Below are positions 1 through 6,980 of a stretch of 7,395 nucleotides of DNA, one piece after another. Below the pieces are notes generated by a model that was not told the DNA's origin, searched no databases, and saw nothing but the letters and a program-made list of their open reading frames with translations. Numbering within the stretch: the first letter of the stretch is position 1; every line of letters starts with the position of its first letter. The stretch is from Synechococcaceae cyanobacterium RL_1_2. Lineage in GTDB: Bacteria > Cyanobacteriota > Cyanobacteriia > Cyanobacteriales > JAAUPO01. Where the stretch lies: positions 1 to 7,395 of the forward strand of contig JAAUPO010000107.1 in assembly GCA_012033095.1 (NCBI GenBank). Reading direction: 5' to 3'. A program made the translations under genes and the position numbers.

Positions 1-10
1 TGGCTAGTTT

Positions 11-131
11 AGGACTTACGCCCAAGCCCCCTAAATCTCCCAAATTTGGGGGACTTGTTTGAACGATTGTCCCCAAAAATCCCCAAACATCATGGTTCCC
101 AGAACAGAATCGAAATTGTTGCGTAAGTCCT
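11..131. repeat. MITE-like element with 11-bp terminal inverted repeats (copy 1)
   Basis: The 121-bp segment begins with AGGACTTACGC (11-21) and ends with its exact reverse complement GCGTAAGTCCT (121-131). Inside it are a perfect palindrome CCCAAATTTGGG (39-50) and a short internal duplication of a CCCCAAA unit (71-87). It encodes nothing. A diverged copy in the same orientation lies at 7047-7132. Matched ends, small size and recurrence fit a non-autonomous transposable or palindromic repeat. No target-site duplication is evident, so mobility is inference. Confidence 0.75.
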
Positions 132-154
132 GCCCCTTTCCTTTGTCGTTCTAG

Positions 155-173
155 CTCTACCCATAGGAGAGAG
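155..173 (-). terminator. Imperfect hairpin just after the rsmI stop
   Basis: Read on the minus strand, CTCTCTCC (166-173) can pair with GGGTAGAG (155-162) across a 3-nt loop, with one mismatch and one G-U pair, two bases after the rsmI stop codon. No T-tract follows, so this is at best a weak or factor-assisted terminator. Confidence 0.25.
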
Positions 174-174
174 T

Positions 175-1030
175 TTAGTGGTCATCAAGACTCAAGGCCA
201 ATTGATAAATTTCTTGACGACTTTGGTTGGTAATTTTAGCTAAATGACGACTAGCCTGGGATTTACTTAAACCCTCTGCGAGAAGCTCCTGTAATTGCAC
301 AATCAATTCTTCTGGGGTTAAGGTTTTAGCCTCAGCCGTATCTCCAGCCACAATCAGGGTATATTCCCCCCCTCGGTCTGACGGTTTCATGGTAGGTTTG
401 GGCTTCTTCGAGATTTCCCCGCCAACATTGTTCGTGGAGTTTGGTTAGTTCCCTCGCGATCGCGATTTTTCTGGTGGACCCAAAATAGGTGCCAAAATCC
501 TTAAGGGTCTGGATTAAATCGTGGGGGGACTCATAGAACACCATAGTACGTTGTTCCCCCCTCAATGCCTCTAGGCGAGCGGTGCGTAGTTTATTTTTGG
601 TAGGTAAAAACCCTTCAAAGGTAAATCGATCGGTGGTTAGACCGGCGATCGCGAGGCCAGTGACGGCAGCGGTTACCCCAGGAATGGGAATCACCTCAAT
701 CCCCTCCATTACACATAGGGCCACCAGTTCAAACCCCGGATCAGAAATACACGGCATTCCCGCATCACTCACTAACGCGATCGATGCCCCTTGCTGTAAT
801 TTTTCGATTAATTGGGGCGATCGTTCTTGGTGATTATGGCGATGGTAACTCATTTGGGGGGTATCAATTGCAAAATGTTTGAGTAATTTTCCCGTATGGC
901 GAGTATCTTCGGCGGCTATCCAATCAACGGTTCTGAGGGTTTGGATGGCCCGTAGGGTTATGTCTTCCAGATTACCGATCGGTGTACCCACAATGTACAG
1001 TGACCCAAACGAGGAGTTAGTTTCCATCAT
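175..1030 (-). pseudogene. rsmI: 16S rRNA (cytidine(1402)-2'-O)-methyltransferase RsmI, frameshifted near the C-terminus
   Basis: RsmI uses S-adenosylmethionine to 2'-O-methylate C1402 of 16S rRNA in the decoding centre. Reading from the ATG at 1030, family motifs appear in order: GTPIGNLEDIT (residues 15-25), EDTRHT (41-46), SDAGMPCISDPG (88-99), PGVTAAVTG (117-125), FYESPH (165-170) and ARELTKLHE (192-200). After about residue 221 the frame runs into a stop at 332, while the expected tail (EYTLIVAGD and a helix-turn-helix-like end with SKSQASRHLAK) continues in the next frame to the stop at 175. The switch is at a run of seven C on the plus strand (366-372); six would give an intact protein of 284 residues, normal for RsmI. 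The methyltransferase core is complete in the first frame, so a truncated product might keep some activity. It lies 43 nt after trpE and could share its transcript; no clear ribosome binding site is seen. Sequencing error and true mutation cannot be separated here. Confidence 0.9.
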
Positions 1031-1073
1031 GGTTAGTCAATAGTTATAGCTGTCATCATCGCCATGCACCGAG

Positions 1074-2596
1074 CTATTTCAAACAATTAATTGCTTCCAA
1101 TAAACCCCTGGCCTTATTGAGGGTTTCTTGGTATTCCGATTCAGGGACAGAATCCGCCACCAATCCCGCCCCCGCTTGTACCTGTACTAAGTGATGATGG
1201 TTTTGGGGGGTAACAACCATGGTACGAATGGTGATGGCACTATTTAACTGGCCTTCAAAATCATAGTAACCATAGACTCCAGAGTACGGGCCTCGACGTT
1301 CTGGTTCTAATTCCTGAATGATTTCCATTGCCCTAATTTTAGGCGCACCGCTAACCGTCCCCGCCGGAAAACAGGCCTGTAATAGTTCCCAGGCAGTTTT
1401 ATCCTGATCTAATTCTCCGACCACGTTACTCACAATATGCATAACATGGGAATATCTCTCAATCACCATCAGCTCATCCACTTCCACTGTGCCGCTCACA
1501 CAGACCCGACCGAGATCGTTACGCCCCAGATCCACTAACATAATATGCTCTGCCCGTTCCTTGGGATCTTCGAGCAAATTTTGGGCTAGGGCTTGATCCT
1601 CTTTGACTGTTTTTCCCCTGGGTCGGGTGCCGGCGATCGGTCTAACGGTGGCCATCATTTTGTTGTTTTCTTCATTATGGGTGGCTTTCACCATAATTTC
1701 TGGAGAAGAACCAATTAATTGCCAATCCCCAAAACTGTAGTAGGCCATATAGGGGGAGGGGTTAATATACCTCAGCGATCGATATAACTCGAAGGGATTA
1801 CCGTAGTAGGGGGATTTTAATTTTTGAGAAATGACGACTTGAAAAATGTCCCCAGCTTTAATATATTCCTTCGCTTTGTCCACCGCCTGACAATACTGGG
1901 CTTCGGAAGTATTGCTCTCAAACTTCAGGGAGTTTTTAGTGGGATCTTGGGCGACCCATTCTAACGGCTTAGCCTCCAAGGGAGCTGGTAACTGTAGTTT
2001 TAAGACCATTTTCGTCACCTGATCACAGGCCTGTTCATAGGCTGTCGCTAAATCTACGTCTGGATTTCTCAGATCCGCATAGGCGATCGCCCAAATTTTG
2101 CGCTTTACCTGATCAAAGATCAACAAATTATCAATCTGCATCCAAACCCCATCGGGAAGATCTTCGCCTTGGCGGGGATATACGGGTACTGTCGGCTCAA
2201 TCCACTGGATCGATTCATAACCCCAAAAACCAAACAAACCACCGATCCCCCCCGGTAATTCCGGCAACTTCACCGGTCGGTAATCCTTTAAGCAATCGGT
2301 CAACACTTCAAACGGATTTCCCCCATGGGTTATCCGTTGGCCAGTACGATAAATTTGGGTGGTCTTTTCCCCTTTTACTTCCAAAATCCATACTGGAGAA
2401 TCCCTAAAAAACTGTACCGACCAAGGTTTTCTCCCCCTTCGACCGATTCCAATAAAAAATTATAATTAGTGTGGGCACAAACCTTGTACCATGCTGAAAC
2501 CGGAGTTTCTAAATCCGCAACCAATTCTTGATAAACCGGAACAAAATTTCCTTGATCAGCTAGGGTAGTAAAACGCTGAAAGTCGGGATTAATCAT
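1074..2596 (-). pseudogene. trpE: Anthranilate synthase component I (TrpE), frameshifted after residue 65
   Basis: TrpE converts chorismate to anthranilate, the first committed step of tryptophan synthesis, normally with a glutaminase partner (TrpG) that is not in this window. From the ATG at 2596 the N-terminal domain carries the tryptophan-feedback motif LLES-x10-S (residues 48-62). Right after GRYSFLG the frame fails and stops at 2375. The rest of the protein, from SPVWILE onward, continues in another frame to the stop at 1074. One extra G in the minus-strand GGG (plus strand 2402-2404) restores 507 residues, the usual length. Corrected motifs are INPSPYMAY (278-286), PIAGTRPRG (320-328), [12 protein letters not shown] (350-361), CFPAGTVSGAPK (409-420) and QAGAGLVADS (474-483). 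PIAGT, in place of the PIKGT of aminodeoxychorismate synthase, favours TrpE over PabB. As written, the first frame gives only 73 residues with no catalytic domain; a TTG start at 2384 is a by-product of the break. It lies 52 nt after the diguanylate cyclase gene. Confidence 0.93.
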
Positions 2597-2648
2597 GGGA
2601 AGGTATCATAAGTACAACCTTTAAGCATAGCATCTGGCCCTAGGAAAA

Positions 2649-3770
2649 CTAGCTAGTTTGGATAGATCTCACACAATTTTTTCCAGCTTGCTTAGCCACA
2701 TAAACACTCTGATCCGCTGCTTTAATCAAATCCTTGGGCTCTTCCATGACCTTACTCTTAGCCGCAACCCCCATACTGATACTCCCCGACCAGTAATTAC
2801 CATGATCATTAACGTCCACCCTTAGGGCGGCCACGGCCTGTTGTACTAACTGACCAAGATAAAGTCCCCCGGCAAGATCAGTATTAGGACAAATAATTAA
2901 AAATTCGTCCCCCCCCAGACGGGCAACAATATCATCATTTCTGACGTTATGTTTGAGGGTTAATGCTAACGTTCTTAACACTGAGTCCCCAGCCCCATGG
3001 CCGTAGTTATCATTAATTATTTTAAAGTGATCCGCATCCACCATCATGGCCACTAGGGGTTTATGGTAGCGATCGGCCTCATGCCAAAGTTTATTGAGCA
3101 TGATCATCGCGTAACGGCGGTTGGGTAAATCCGTTAATAAATCAGTGGAGGCTAGTTGTTCAAGGTACTGATTGGCCTTAGATAATTCTTCCGTACGGGC
3201 GGCAACTTTGACTTCTAGGGATTGGTTGAGGGCGATTAATTCTTGATTACGGCTAGATAAAATCTCAAATAAACTACTGAGGGCATGGAGTAGGGGTTCG
3301 GTGGTAACGCTAGATTTTTGAATTTCTTGTTCGTAAGCGGCCCCTGGGGCCATACCCCTTTGAATTGCTTCTATTTGTTGGGCCATATTTTTATCAATGC
3401 CCAGGATATGGTAAACCAACCAATTAATTAAAAAATTTAAAAGTTGTTGTAATTGGTGGGGCTTTTGGGTGCGATCTAGGGCTTGATCCATCCTCATAAT
3501 TTCACCTAAAAACCGTTCGTGCTCCCGAATATGAAAGGAAAGATGACGGGGGTCAATGTGTTGCTCCTGCATCATCTGTTCTTCTTCTTTGAAGTGGTAT
3601 TCGGTGTAATGGAAAAGCTCTTGAAAAATAGCTTTAAGATCGGTCAGTACCAGGGTATTTTCGGCAATGCGATCGCTAAAATGATTGATGATATTAACTA
3701 GCGTGTGGTGTTGGCTATCTACTTCCGCCAAACCCGTTTCAAAATTTTTATCCCAGTGAAATGACTCCAT
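2649..3770 (-). CDS. Bacteriohemerythrin-GGDEF diguanylate cyclase
   Basis: This is a soluble two-domain signalling protein predicted to make cyclic di-GMP under control of an O2- or redox-responsive di-iron centre. Residue numbers here count from an alternative TTG start at 3779 (376 residues). The ATG at 3770 is preferred because it gives the short leader (MESFHW) typical of bacteriohemerythrins, giving 373 residues. The hemerythrin domain (about 8-138) keeps all seven expected ligands: H24, H62, E66, H83, H87, H124 and D129. A helical, probably coiled-coil linker (about 165-210) leads to the cyclase domain, which begins at DLLTDLPNRR (213-222). It has a metal-binding Asp in VDAD (247-250), an intact GGDEF at 289-293 and an RxxD inhibitory site (R280-D283). 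There is no signal peptide, membrane segment or EAL domain. Related fusions are known in other bacteria, for example a hemerythrin-diguanylate cyclase in Vibrio cholerae. The stop codon lies in a 14-bp palindrome (2646-2659). O2 sensing here is inference. Confidence 0.93.
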   Translation of the reverse strand: MESFHWDKNFETGLAEVDSQHHTLVNIINHFSDRIAENTLVLTDLKAIFQELFHYTEYHFKEEEQMMQEQHIDPRHLSFHIREHERFLGEIMRMDQALDRTQKPHQLQQLLNFLINWLVYHILGIDKNMAQQIEAIQRGMAPGAAYEQEIQKSSVTTEPLLHALSSLFEILSSRNQELIALNQSLEVKVAARTEELSKANQYLEQLASTDLLTDLPNRRYAMIMLNKLWHEADRYHKPLVAMMVDADHFKIINDNYGHGAGDSVLRTLALTLKHNVRNDDIVARLGGDEFLIICPNTDLAGGLYLGQLVQQAVAALRVDVNDHGNYWSGSISMGVAAKSKVMEEPKDLIKAADQSVYVAKQAGKNCVRSIQTS

Positions 3771-3812
3771 TTCCCCCAACCCTCTTACCTACAATAGCGT
3801 GTGTCCATAGCT

Positions 3813-3840
3813 AAATTTTAGGAAATTTTAGGAAATTTTT
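3813..3840. repeat. 10-bp AT-rich tandem repeat upstream of the GGDEF gene
   Basis: The unit AAATTTTAGG occurs at 3813-3822 and 3823-3832, followed by a partial third unit AAATTTTT (3833-3840). The period matches one helical turn, placing A/T tracts on the same DNA face, which can bend DNA. It lies 43-70 bp upstream of the preferred ATG of the cyclase gene, so a promoter-upstream or protein-binding role is possible but unproven. Confidence 0.6.
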
Positions 3841-3865
3841 GGCTACTGATGGTTAATGCCGGCTA

Positions 3866-3899
3866 TATAGCAGTCCTAACTAGGTCATAACAGGAAGAT
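3866..3899 (+). repeat. Dispersed repeat with TATAGCAGTCC core (copy A)
   Basis: TATAGCAGTCC (3866-3876) is followed 14 nt later by CAGGAAGAT (3891-3899). The same two blocks recur in the same order and orientation at 7255-7265 and 7302-7310 with a longer, different middle. The sharing of both blocks marks a dispersed intergenic repeat. Its full limits cannot be set from two copies. Confidence 0.6.
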
Positions 3900-4095
3900 C
3901 CTTAACTTGTCTTTCCATGTACTCAATTTCCACAAGCTATTTAGGATTGCCATATTGATAATATGCGTTGATAACTATCAATTAAACAATAATCATCAAA
4001 GTTCGCATGAATTTTGGGAACTAACCATCTTTAGCTCGTTAGCGATCGCTACCACGGTAATAACAATTGCTCACAGGAGAAAAATTAAAGATCAA

Positions 4096-4434
4096 CTAGA
4101 GATCAACGCCAAAATCCAGATCAAAGTCTTCTAAATTATCTTCTAGATCCATTCTTTGTTCCATATTACGCAAAAAGTAACCGGTCATCATGGCCGAAGC
4201 AAGCAGGTTGGCTAGGTTTTCGCGATCGGTCATAATTTGGACGTTAAAACCATCTGGCGGTAGTACCCCTAAGAGGCCCCGAACATTTTGGGAAATAATT
4301 TCCTTGATTTCTGGACTAGCGGACTGGGCAACCCGTTCTAGGGTATCTGGATGTTGTTTTTGTAGATACTCGATTAGGACGTTACCAGTGTCTTGCTCCG
4401 ACTTGGAAGTGAAAAACTTGGGGTTAAATACCAT
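4096..4434 (-). CDS. DUF760 family protein
   Basis: This small conserved protein of 112 residues belongs to DUF760, a family of unknown function found in cyanobacteria and plastid-bearing organisms. Recognition rests on the central block: ISQNVRGLLGVLPPDGFNV (about 47-65), then the helical LLASAMMTGYFLRNMEQRM (about 76-94). The C-terminus is strongly acidic (DLEDNLEDFDLDFGVDL). There is no signal peptide, membrane segment or known catalytic motif, so it is predicted to be soluble. The ATG at 4434 has a GGAG ribosome binding site five bases upstream. It starts 76 nt after scpB on the same strand with no terminator between, so cotranscription is likely. The RBS abuts a 14-bp palindrome (4441-4454). 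I cannot assign a function. Confidence 0.88.
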   Translation of the reverse strand: MVFNPKFFTSKSEQDTGNVLIEYLQKQHPDTLERVAQSASPEIKEIISQNVRGLLGVLPPDGFNVQIMTDRENLANLLASAMMTGYFLRNMEQRMDLEDNLEDFDLDFGVDL

Positions 4435-4439
4435 TATTA

Positions 4440-4443
4440 CTCC
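4440..4443 (-). promoter_or_regulatory. Ribosome binding site of the DUF760 gene
   Basis: On the minus strand GGAG sits five bases before the ATG at 4434, supporting that start. It overlaps the first bases of the adjacent palindrome, so a hairpin there could mask it. Confidence 0.6.
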
Positions 4444-4454
4444 AAATATTTGGA
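4441..4454. repeat. 14-bp perfect palindrome at the DUF760 translation start
   Basis: TCCAAATATTTGGA is a perfect 14-bp palindrome ending seven bases upstream of the ATG and overlapping the GGAG ribosome binding site. It could be a dimeric-regulator operator or a small RNA hairpin affecting translation. Neither role is shown by the sequence alone. Confidence 0.45.
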
Positions 4455-4510
4455 TCTACTCATATTTTACTCTAGATCATTTTTTTTATTTTGGCCACAA
4501 AAATCTTAAA

Positions 4511-4993
4511 TTATTCCAAAACTTGGGAAATTTGATCAATTTCAAAGTATTGATGAAACTTATCTGTAACTTCTAGCCAATAGGAGCGGCCGTCGGGTTG
4601 GGGCTTACGTCGAACAAAATCTAGGGTTAATAGTTCTTTGATATGTTCGTAGGCACTACTGCCCCTGATTTCAATCAAGTCAGTTTGTAAAATGGGACTT
4701 TTAAGGGCGATCGCGGCGAGGGTTCTTAGGGCTCCTGTGCCTAGTTCAGCGGGGATATGATCCTGGAGTAGATGCAAGTAAGCTGGTCGCAGTTGCAGAC
4801 AATAGCCCTGGTCAGTTTCGATTAATTCGAGGGCACTCTGGCGATGGGCGTAGTCTTCCATTAATTCCAGCATGGCATCTTCCACTGTCGCCCGATCCTG
4901 TGCGGTGTAATCCCCCAATTGATCCACGGTCAAGGGACGGCCCTTAATATAAAGAATCGCTTCAAGATGATTGGATAGTTTAATGTCTGCCAT
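4511..4993 (-). CDS. scpB: Segregation and condensation protein B (ScpB)
   Basis: ScpB is the winged-helix partner of the kleisin ScpA and acts with SMC in chromosome compaction and segregation on the nucleoid. The 160-residue protein, slightly short but usual for cyanobacteria, opens with the typical first winged helix (LSNHLEAILYIKGRPLTVDQL, about 6-26). Its second holds the most diagnostic segment: ALRTLAAIALKSPI (about 88-101), then EIRGSSAYEHIKELLTLDFV (about 108-127), and it ends with YWLEVTDKFHQYFEI. The ATG at 4993 gives the standard N-terminus. Neither scpA nor smc is in the window. An extended -10 promoter is seen at 5061-5069 and the DUF760 gene follows 76 nt downstream. The gene is intact and I see nothing anomalous in it. 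Confidence 0.93.
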   Translation of the reverse strand: MADIKLSNHLEAILYIKGRPLTVDQLGDYTAQDRATVEDAMLELMEDYAHRQSALELIETDQGYCLQLRPAYLHLLQDHIPAELGTGALRTLAAIALKSPILQTDLIEIRGSSAYEHIKELLTLDFVRRKPQPDGRSYWLEVTDKFHQYFEIDQISQVLE

Positions 4994-5060
4994 CGCAAAC
5001 GACCTGGGGTTAATGGCACTAATCTCTATGCACGGGGTTAGCGTTAGCTATTAGGTATTC

Positions 5061-5069
5061 ATTATATCA
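5061..5069 (-). promoter_or_regulatory. Extended -10 promoter for scpB
   Basis: On the minus strand TGATATAAT gives a consensus -10 (TATAAT, 5061-5066) with the TGn extension (5067-5069). No good -35 lies at the right spacing, as is usual for extended -10 promoters. A start near 5053-5055 would give a leader of about 60 nt to the scpB ATG. Confidence 0.55.
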
Positions 5070-5168
5070 AGGGCGGTCTAATTCTCCGTTAAGCTGAACT
5101 TGGCAGTAAATCGCGATCGCTGACGGAATTGTGAAACAGGCAATTTGATCACGATCGCCGATTTAAAG

Positions 5169-5200
5169 AATCCTAGGGACTTGTATTTCTAGCTAGGATT
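5169..5200 (-). terminator. Inverted repeat after glgA, possible weak terminator
   Basis: AATCCTAG (5169-5176) and CTAGGATT (5193-5200) form a perfect 8-bp inverted repeat with a 16-nt loop, four bases after the glgA stop codon. The stem is AT-rich, and no T-tract follows on the minus strand. Together with the separate scpB promoter it suggests that glgA and scpB are separate transcription units, but termination is only a possibility. Confidence 0.35.
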
Positions 5201-5204
5201 AAGC

Positions 5205-6676
5205 TCAGACCTTGATGTAATTATAGATATCCAGATATTCTTGAGCGGGAACTTTCCAAGAATAATCCCACTTCATCGCTTGGGTTTGCAGCTTTTTAAA
5301 TTCCTTAGGATATTCCCAGTACAATCCCAGGGCCCGATCCATCGCTGACTCTAACCCTAATCCATCGCTTTGATAAAACACATAGCCGTTGCGTTCTTCT
5401 GGCTTATGGGCCTCATCATAGTCGCGATCGAAGACAGTGCTAACTAGCCCCCCCACACCCCTTACCACGGGGATCGTGCCATAACGGAGACTAATAATTT
5501 GGGTCAAGCCACAGGGCTCATAGTTACTAGGCACCACCATCAGATCGGAAGCTGCATAGATTAAATGGGCAAGTTCCCCATCAAACGCTAACTCTAAATG
5601 GCAATCGGGGTTTTCATTCAGTTCATTTTTACGGGCCCAAAATTGATTATTAATATCCTGATCCGTGGCGGTGCCGAGCAGGACAAATTGGGCTCCCCGA
5701 TAGAGGGCATAATGAATGGCATGCTTAACTAAATGCACCCCTTTCTGTTGGTCTAGGCGGCCAATGTAAGCCACGATCGGTTTATCTTCATCCCTCAATA
5801 ACAACGATCGCGGAGAACTTTTTTATTTTTTGCCTTATTAGTAATATCCTTAGCCGAAAAATGAAAAGGAATATTCTTATCGGTTTCAGGGTTCCAAAGA
5901 GTGTAATCAATCCCGTTTAAAATACCCCCAAATTTATTTTGGTGCATATCCAACGTATGGCCTAGACCACAGCTAATATCACTGTTACGGGCCTCCCAAG
6001 CGTGGTGAGGAGAAACGGTGGTAACGTGGTTAGAATAAACAATGCCACCTTTCATGAAATTCAACGCATTGGGGTTAAAGTTATCCCGTAGCCGTTCATA
6101 GGCCATGTAATAACTATCATTGTGTAAACCCGTCGCCCAAAGAGTGGTTACCCCACCGATACCTTGGTGGCGGAAATTATGAATGGTGTAACAAACCCGG
6201 ATATTACCAAGGCCTTGCTTAGCGTACATATCATAGAGCATCACCGGAATTAAACCCGTTTGCCAATCATGGCAATGGAGAATATCAGGGTGTTTGTTAG
6301 CTTGTAATAAGAACTCTAACGCTGCTTTACTAAAGAAAGCAAACCGCATATTGTCATCGTTAGAACCATAGAAATGGCCACGATTAAAGTAATGATTATT
6401 AGAATGGGGTTCAATGAAAAAACATTGTTGGCCATGCACCCAACCACACCAAACAGTGCAGTTAATGATGCCGCCGTCCCAGGGCACACTCAGATGCTGA
6501 AATCCAACATGGAGGTCGTAAATATGGTCATAGCGCATACAGTCATATTTAGGCAGAATGACTTCAACAGTATGCTTCTGGGCTTCTAGTTCTCGGCTCA
6601 AACCATAAACCACATCAGCTAACCCACCAACCTTGGCTACTGGGGCGCATTCTGAAGCTATCTGGACTATGTACAT
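5205..6676 (-). pseudogene. glgA: Glycogen (starch) synthase GlgA, frameshifted between its two domains
   Basis: GlgA is the GT5 glycosyltransferase that extends alpha-1,4-glucan chains from ADP-glucose, the main carbon-storage step in cyanobacteria. From the ATG at 6676 the N-terminal domain has the ADP-glucose motif K15-VGGLADV, HCHDWQT (134-140), HNFRHQG (166-172) and NGID (254-257). Translation then runs out of frame after R291 and stops after 293 residues. The C-terminal domain continues in another frame to the stop at 5205, with GRLDQQKG (corrected 306-313) and PSNYEPCGLTQ (383-393, catalytic Glu about 387). One T missing from the minus-strand CGTTG (plus strand near 5803-5804) explains the break; restoring it yields RDRLLLRDEDK and 490 residues, the normal length. 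As written, the first product lacks the C-terminal domain and would be inactive. Overall it resembles the cyanobacterial GlgA1 type (Synechocystis sll0945-like). A GAGGA ribosome binding site supports the start. No glgB or glgC is nearby. Confidence 0.94.
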
Positions 6677-6681
6677 ACTAT

Positions 6682-6686
6682 TCCTC
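6682..6686 (-). promoter_or_regulatory. Ribosome binding site of glgA
   Basis: GAGGA on the minus strand lies five bases before the ATG at 6676 and fixes that start, which also gives the family-typical N-terminus MYIVQIASECAPV. Confidence 0.7.
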
Positions 6687-6691
6687 GTTGA

Positions 6692-6720
6692 ATTATTGGT
6701 GCAATATCCTGCATCGTCAA
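6692..6720 (-). promoter_or_regulatory. Sigma-70-like promoter candidate for glgA
   Basis: On the minus strand TTGACG (6715-6720) and AATAAT (6692-6697) are separated by exactly 17 bp, each matching consensus at five of six positions. However, the predicted start (about 6683-6686) falls inside the ribosome binding site and would leave a leader of only 7-10 nt. The real promoter may therefore be farther upstream. Confidence 0.35.
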
Positions 6721-6980
6721 GTTTAAAATTAATATTAAGTTATCACGTCAAGACAACAAGTTAAGCTGACAAGTGCACAAGGACTTAAAAGATCAAAGCT
6801 AGGAGTGAAATTAGTTAGGAATGGAGCTATACCTTTATGGTGTTATGGTGTGAAGCGTGGGGAAACGTAACTAAACAATTAATTCATCACGATCGCTTTT
6901 TCTTCCCCAACTATGGCACCTAGGTTGGGCTAAAGAATTTTAAGATGATGGGTAAAGTGATGAAACATTGACTTTCTTAG

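Larger units (their letters stand above)
3771..4095. other. Intergenic region upstream of the hemerythrin-GGDEF gene
   Basis: This 325-bp stretch separates the DUF760 gene from the cyclase gene. It holds the AT-rich tandem repeat at 3813-3840, a dispersed-repeat copy at 3866-3899 and one HIP1 site (4042-4049). A plus-strand frame from a TTG at 3907 to a stop at 4134 could give 75 residues with one hydrophobic stretch, but it lacks a convincing start or ribosome binding site and runs into the 3' end of the DUF760 gene. I do not call it a gene. The promoter of the cyclase gene should lie here. Confidence 0.6.
456..5120. repeat. Seven HIP1 octamers (GCGATCGC)
   Basis: Perfect GCGATCGC octamers lie at 456-463, 645-652, 2083-2090, 3669-3676, 4042-4049, 4707-4714 and 5113-5120, both inside genes and between them. 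Random sequence of this length would be expected to hold about 0.1. HIP1 over-representation is a known signature of many cyanobacterial genomes. This entry lists scattered sites and is not a continuous element. Confidence 0.9.

Noticed and set aside
582..833. Plus-strand open frame of 83 codons
   Set aside because: It lies wholly inside rsmI on the opposite strand, where the rsmI motifs are unmistakable; its translation resembles no family.
2597..2612. NtcA-like site (GTA...TAC) upstream of trpE
   Set aside because: The spacing is seven bases, not the required eight, and no matching -10 is placed correctly.
3519..3701. Plus-strand open frame of 60 codons
   Set aside because: Antisense shadow of the hemerythrin domain coding sequence.
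3907..4134. Plus-strand 75-codon frame with a hydrophobic stretch
   Set aside because: TTG start beside a dispersed repeat, no ribosome binding site, composition of random AT-rich DNA, and overlap with the end of the DUF760 gene.
4478..4494. T-rich run as a scpB terminator
   Set aside because: scpB is transcribed on the minus strand, where this run is A-rich, and no GC-rich stem precedes it.
4190..4576. Plus-strand open frame of 128 codons
   Set aside because: It runs antisense through the DUF760 gene and into scpB, both supported by family motifs and ribosome or promoter signals.
6374..6589. Plus-strand open frame of 71 codons
   Set aside because: Antisense to the conserved N-terminal domain of GlgA.
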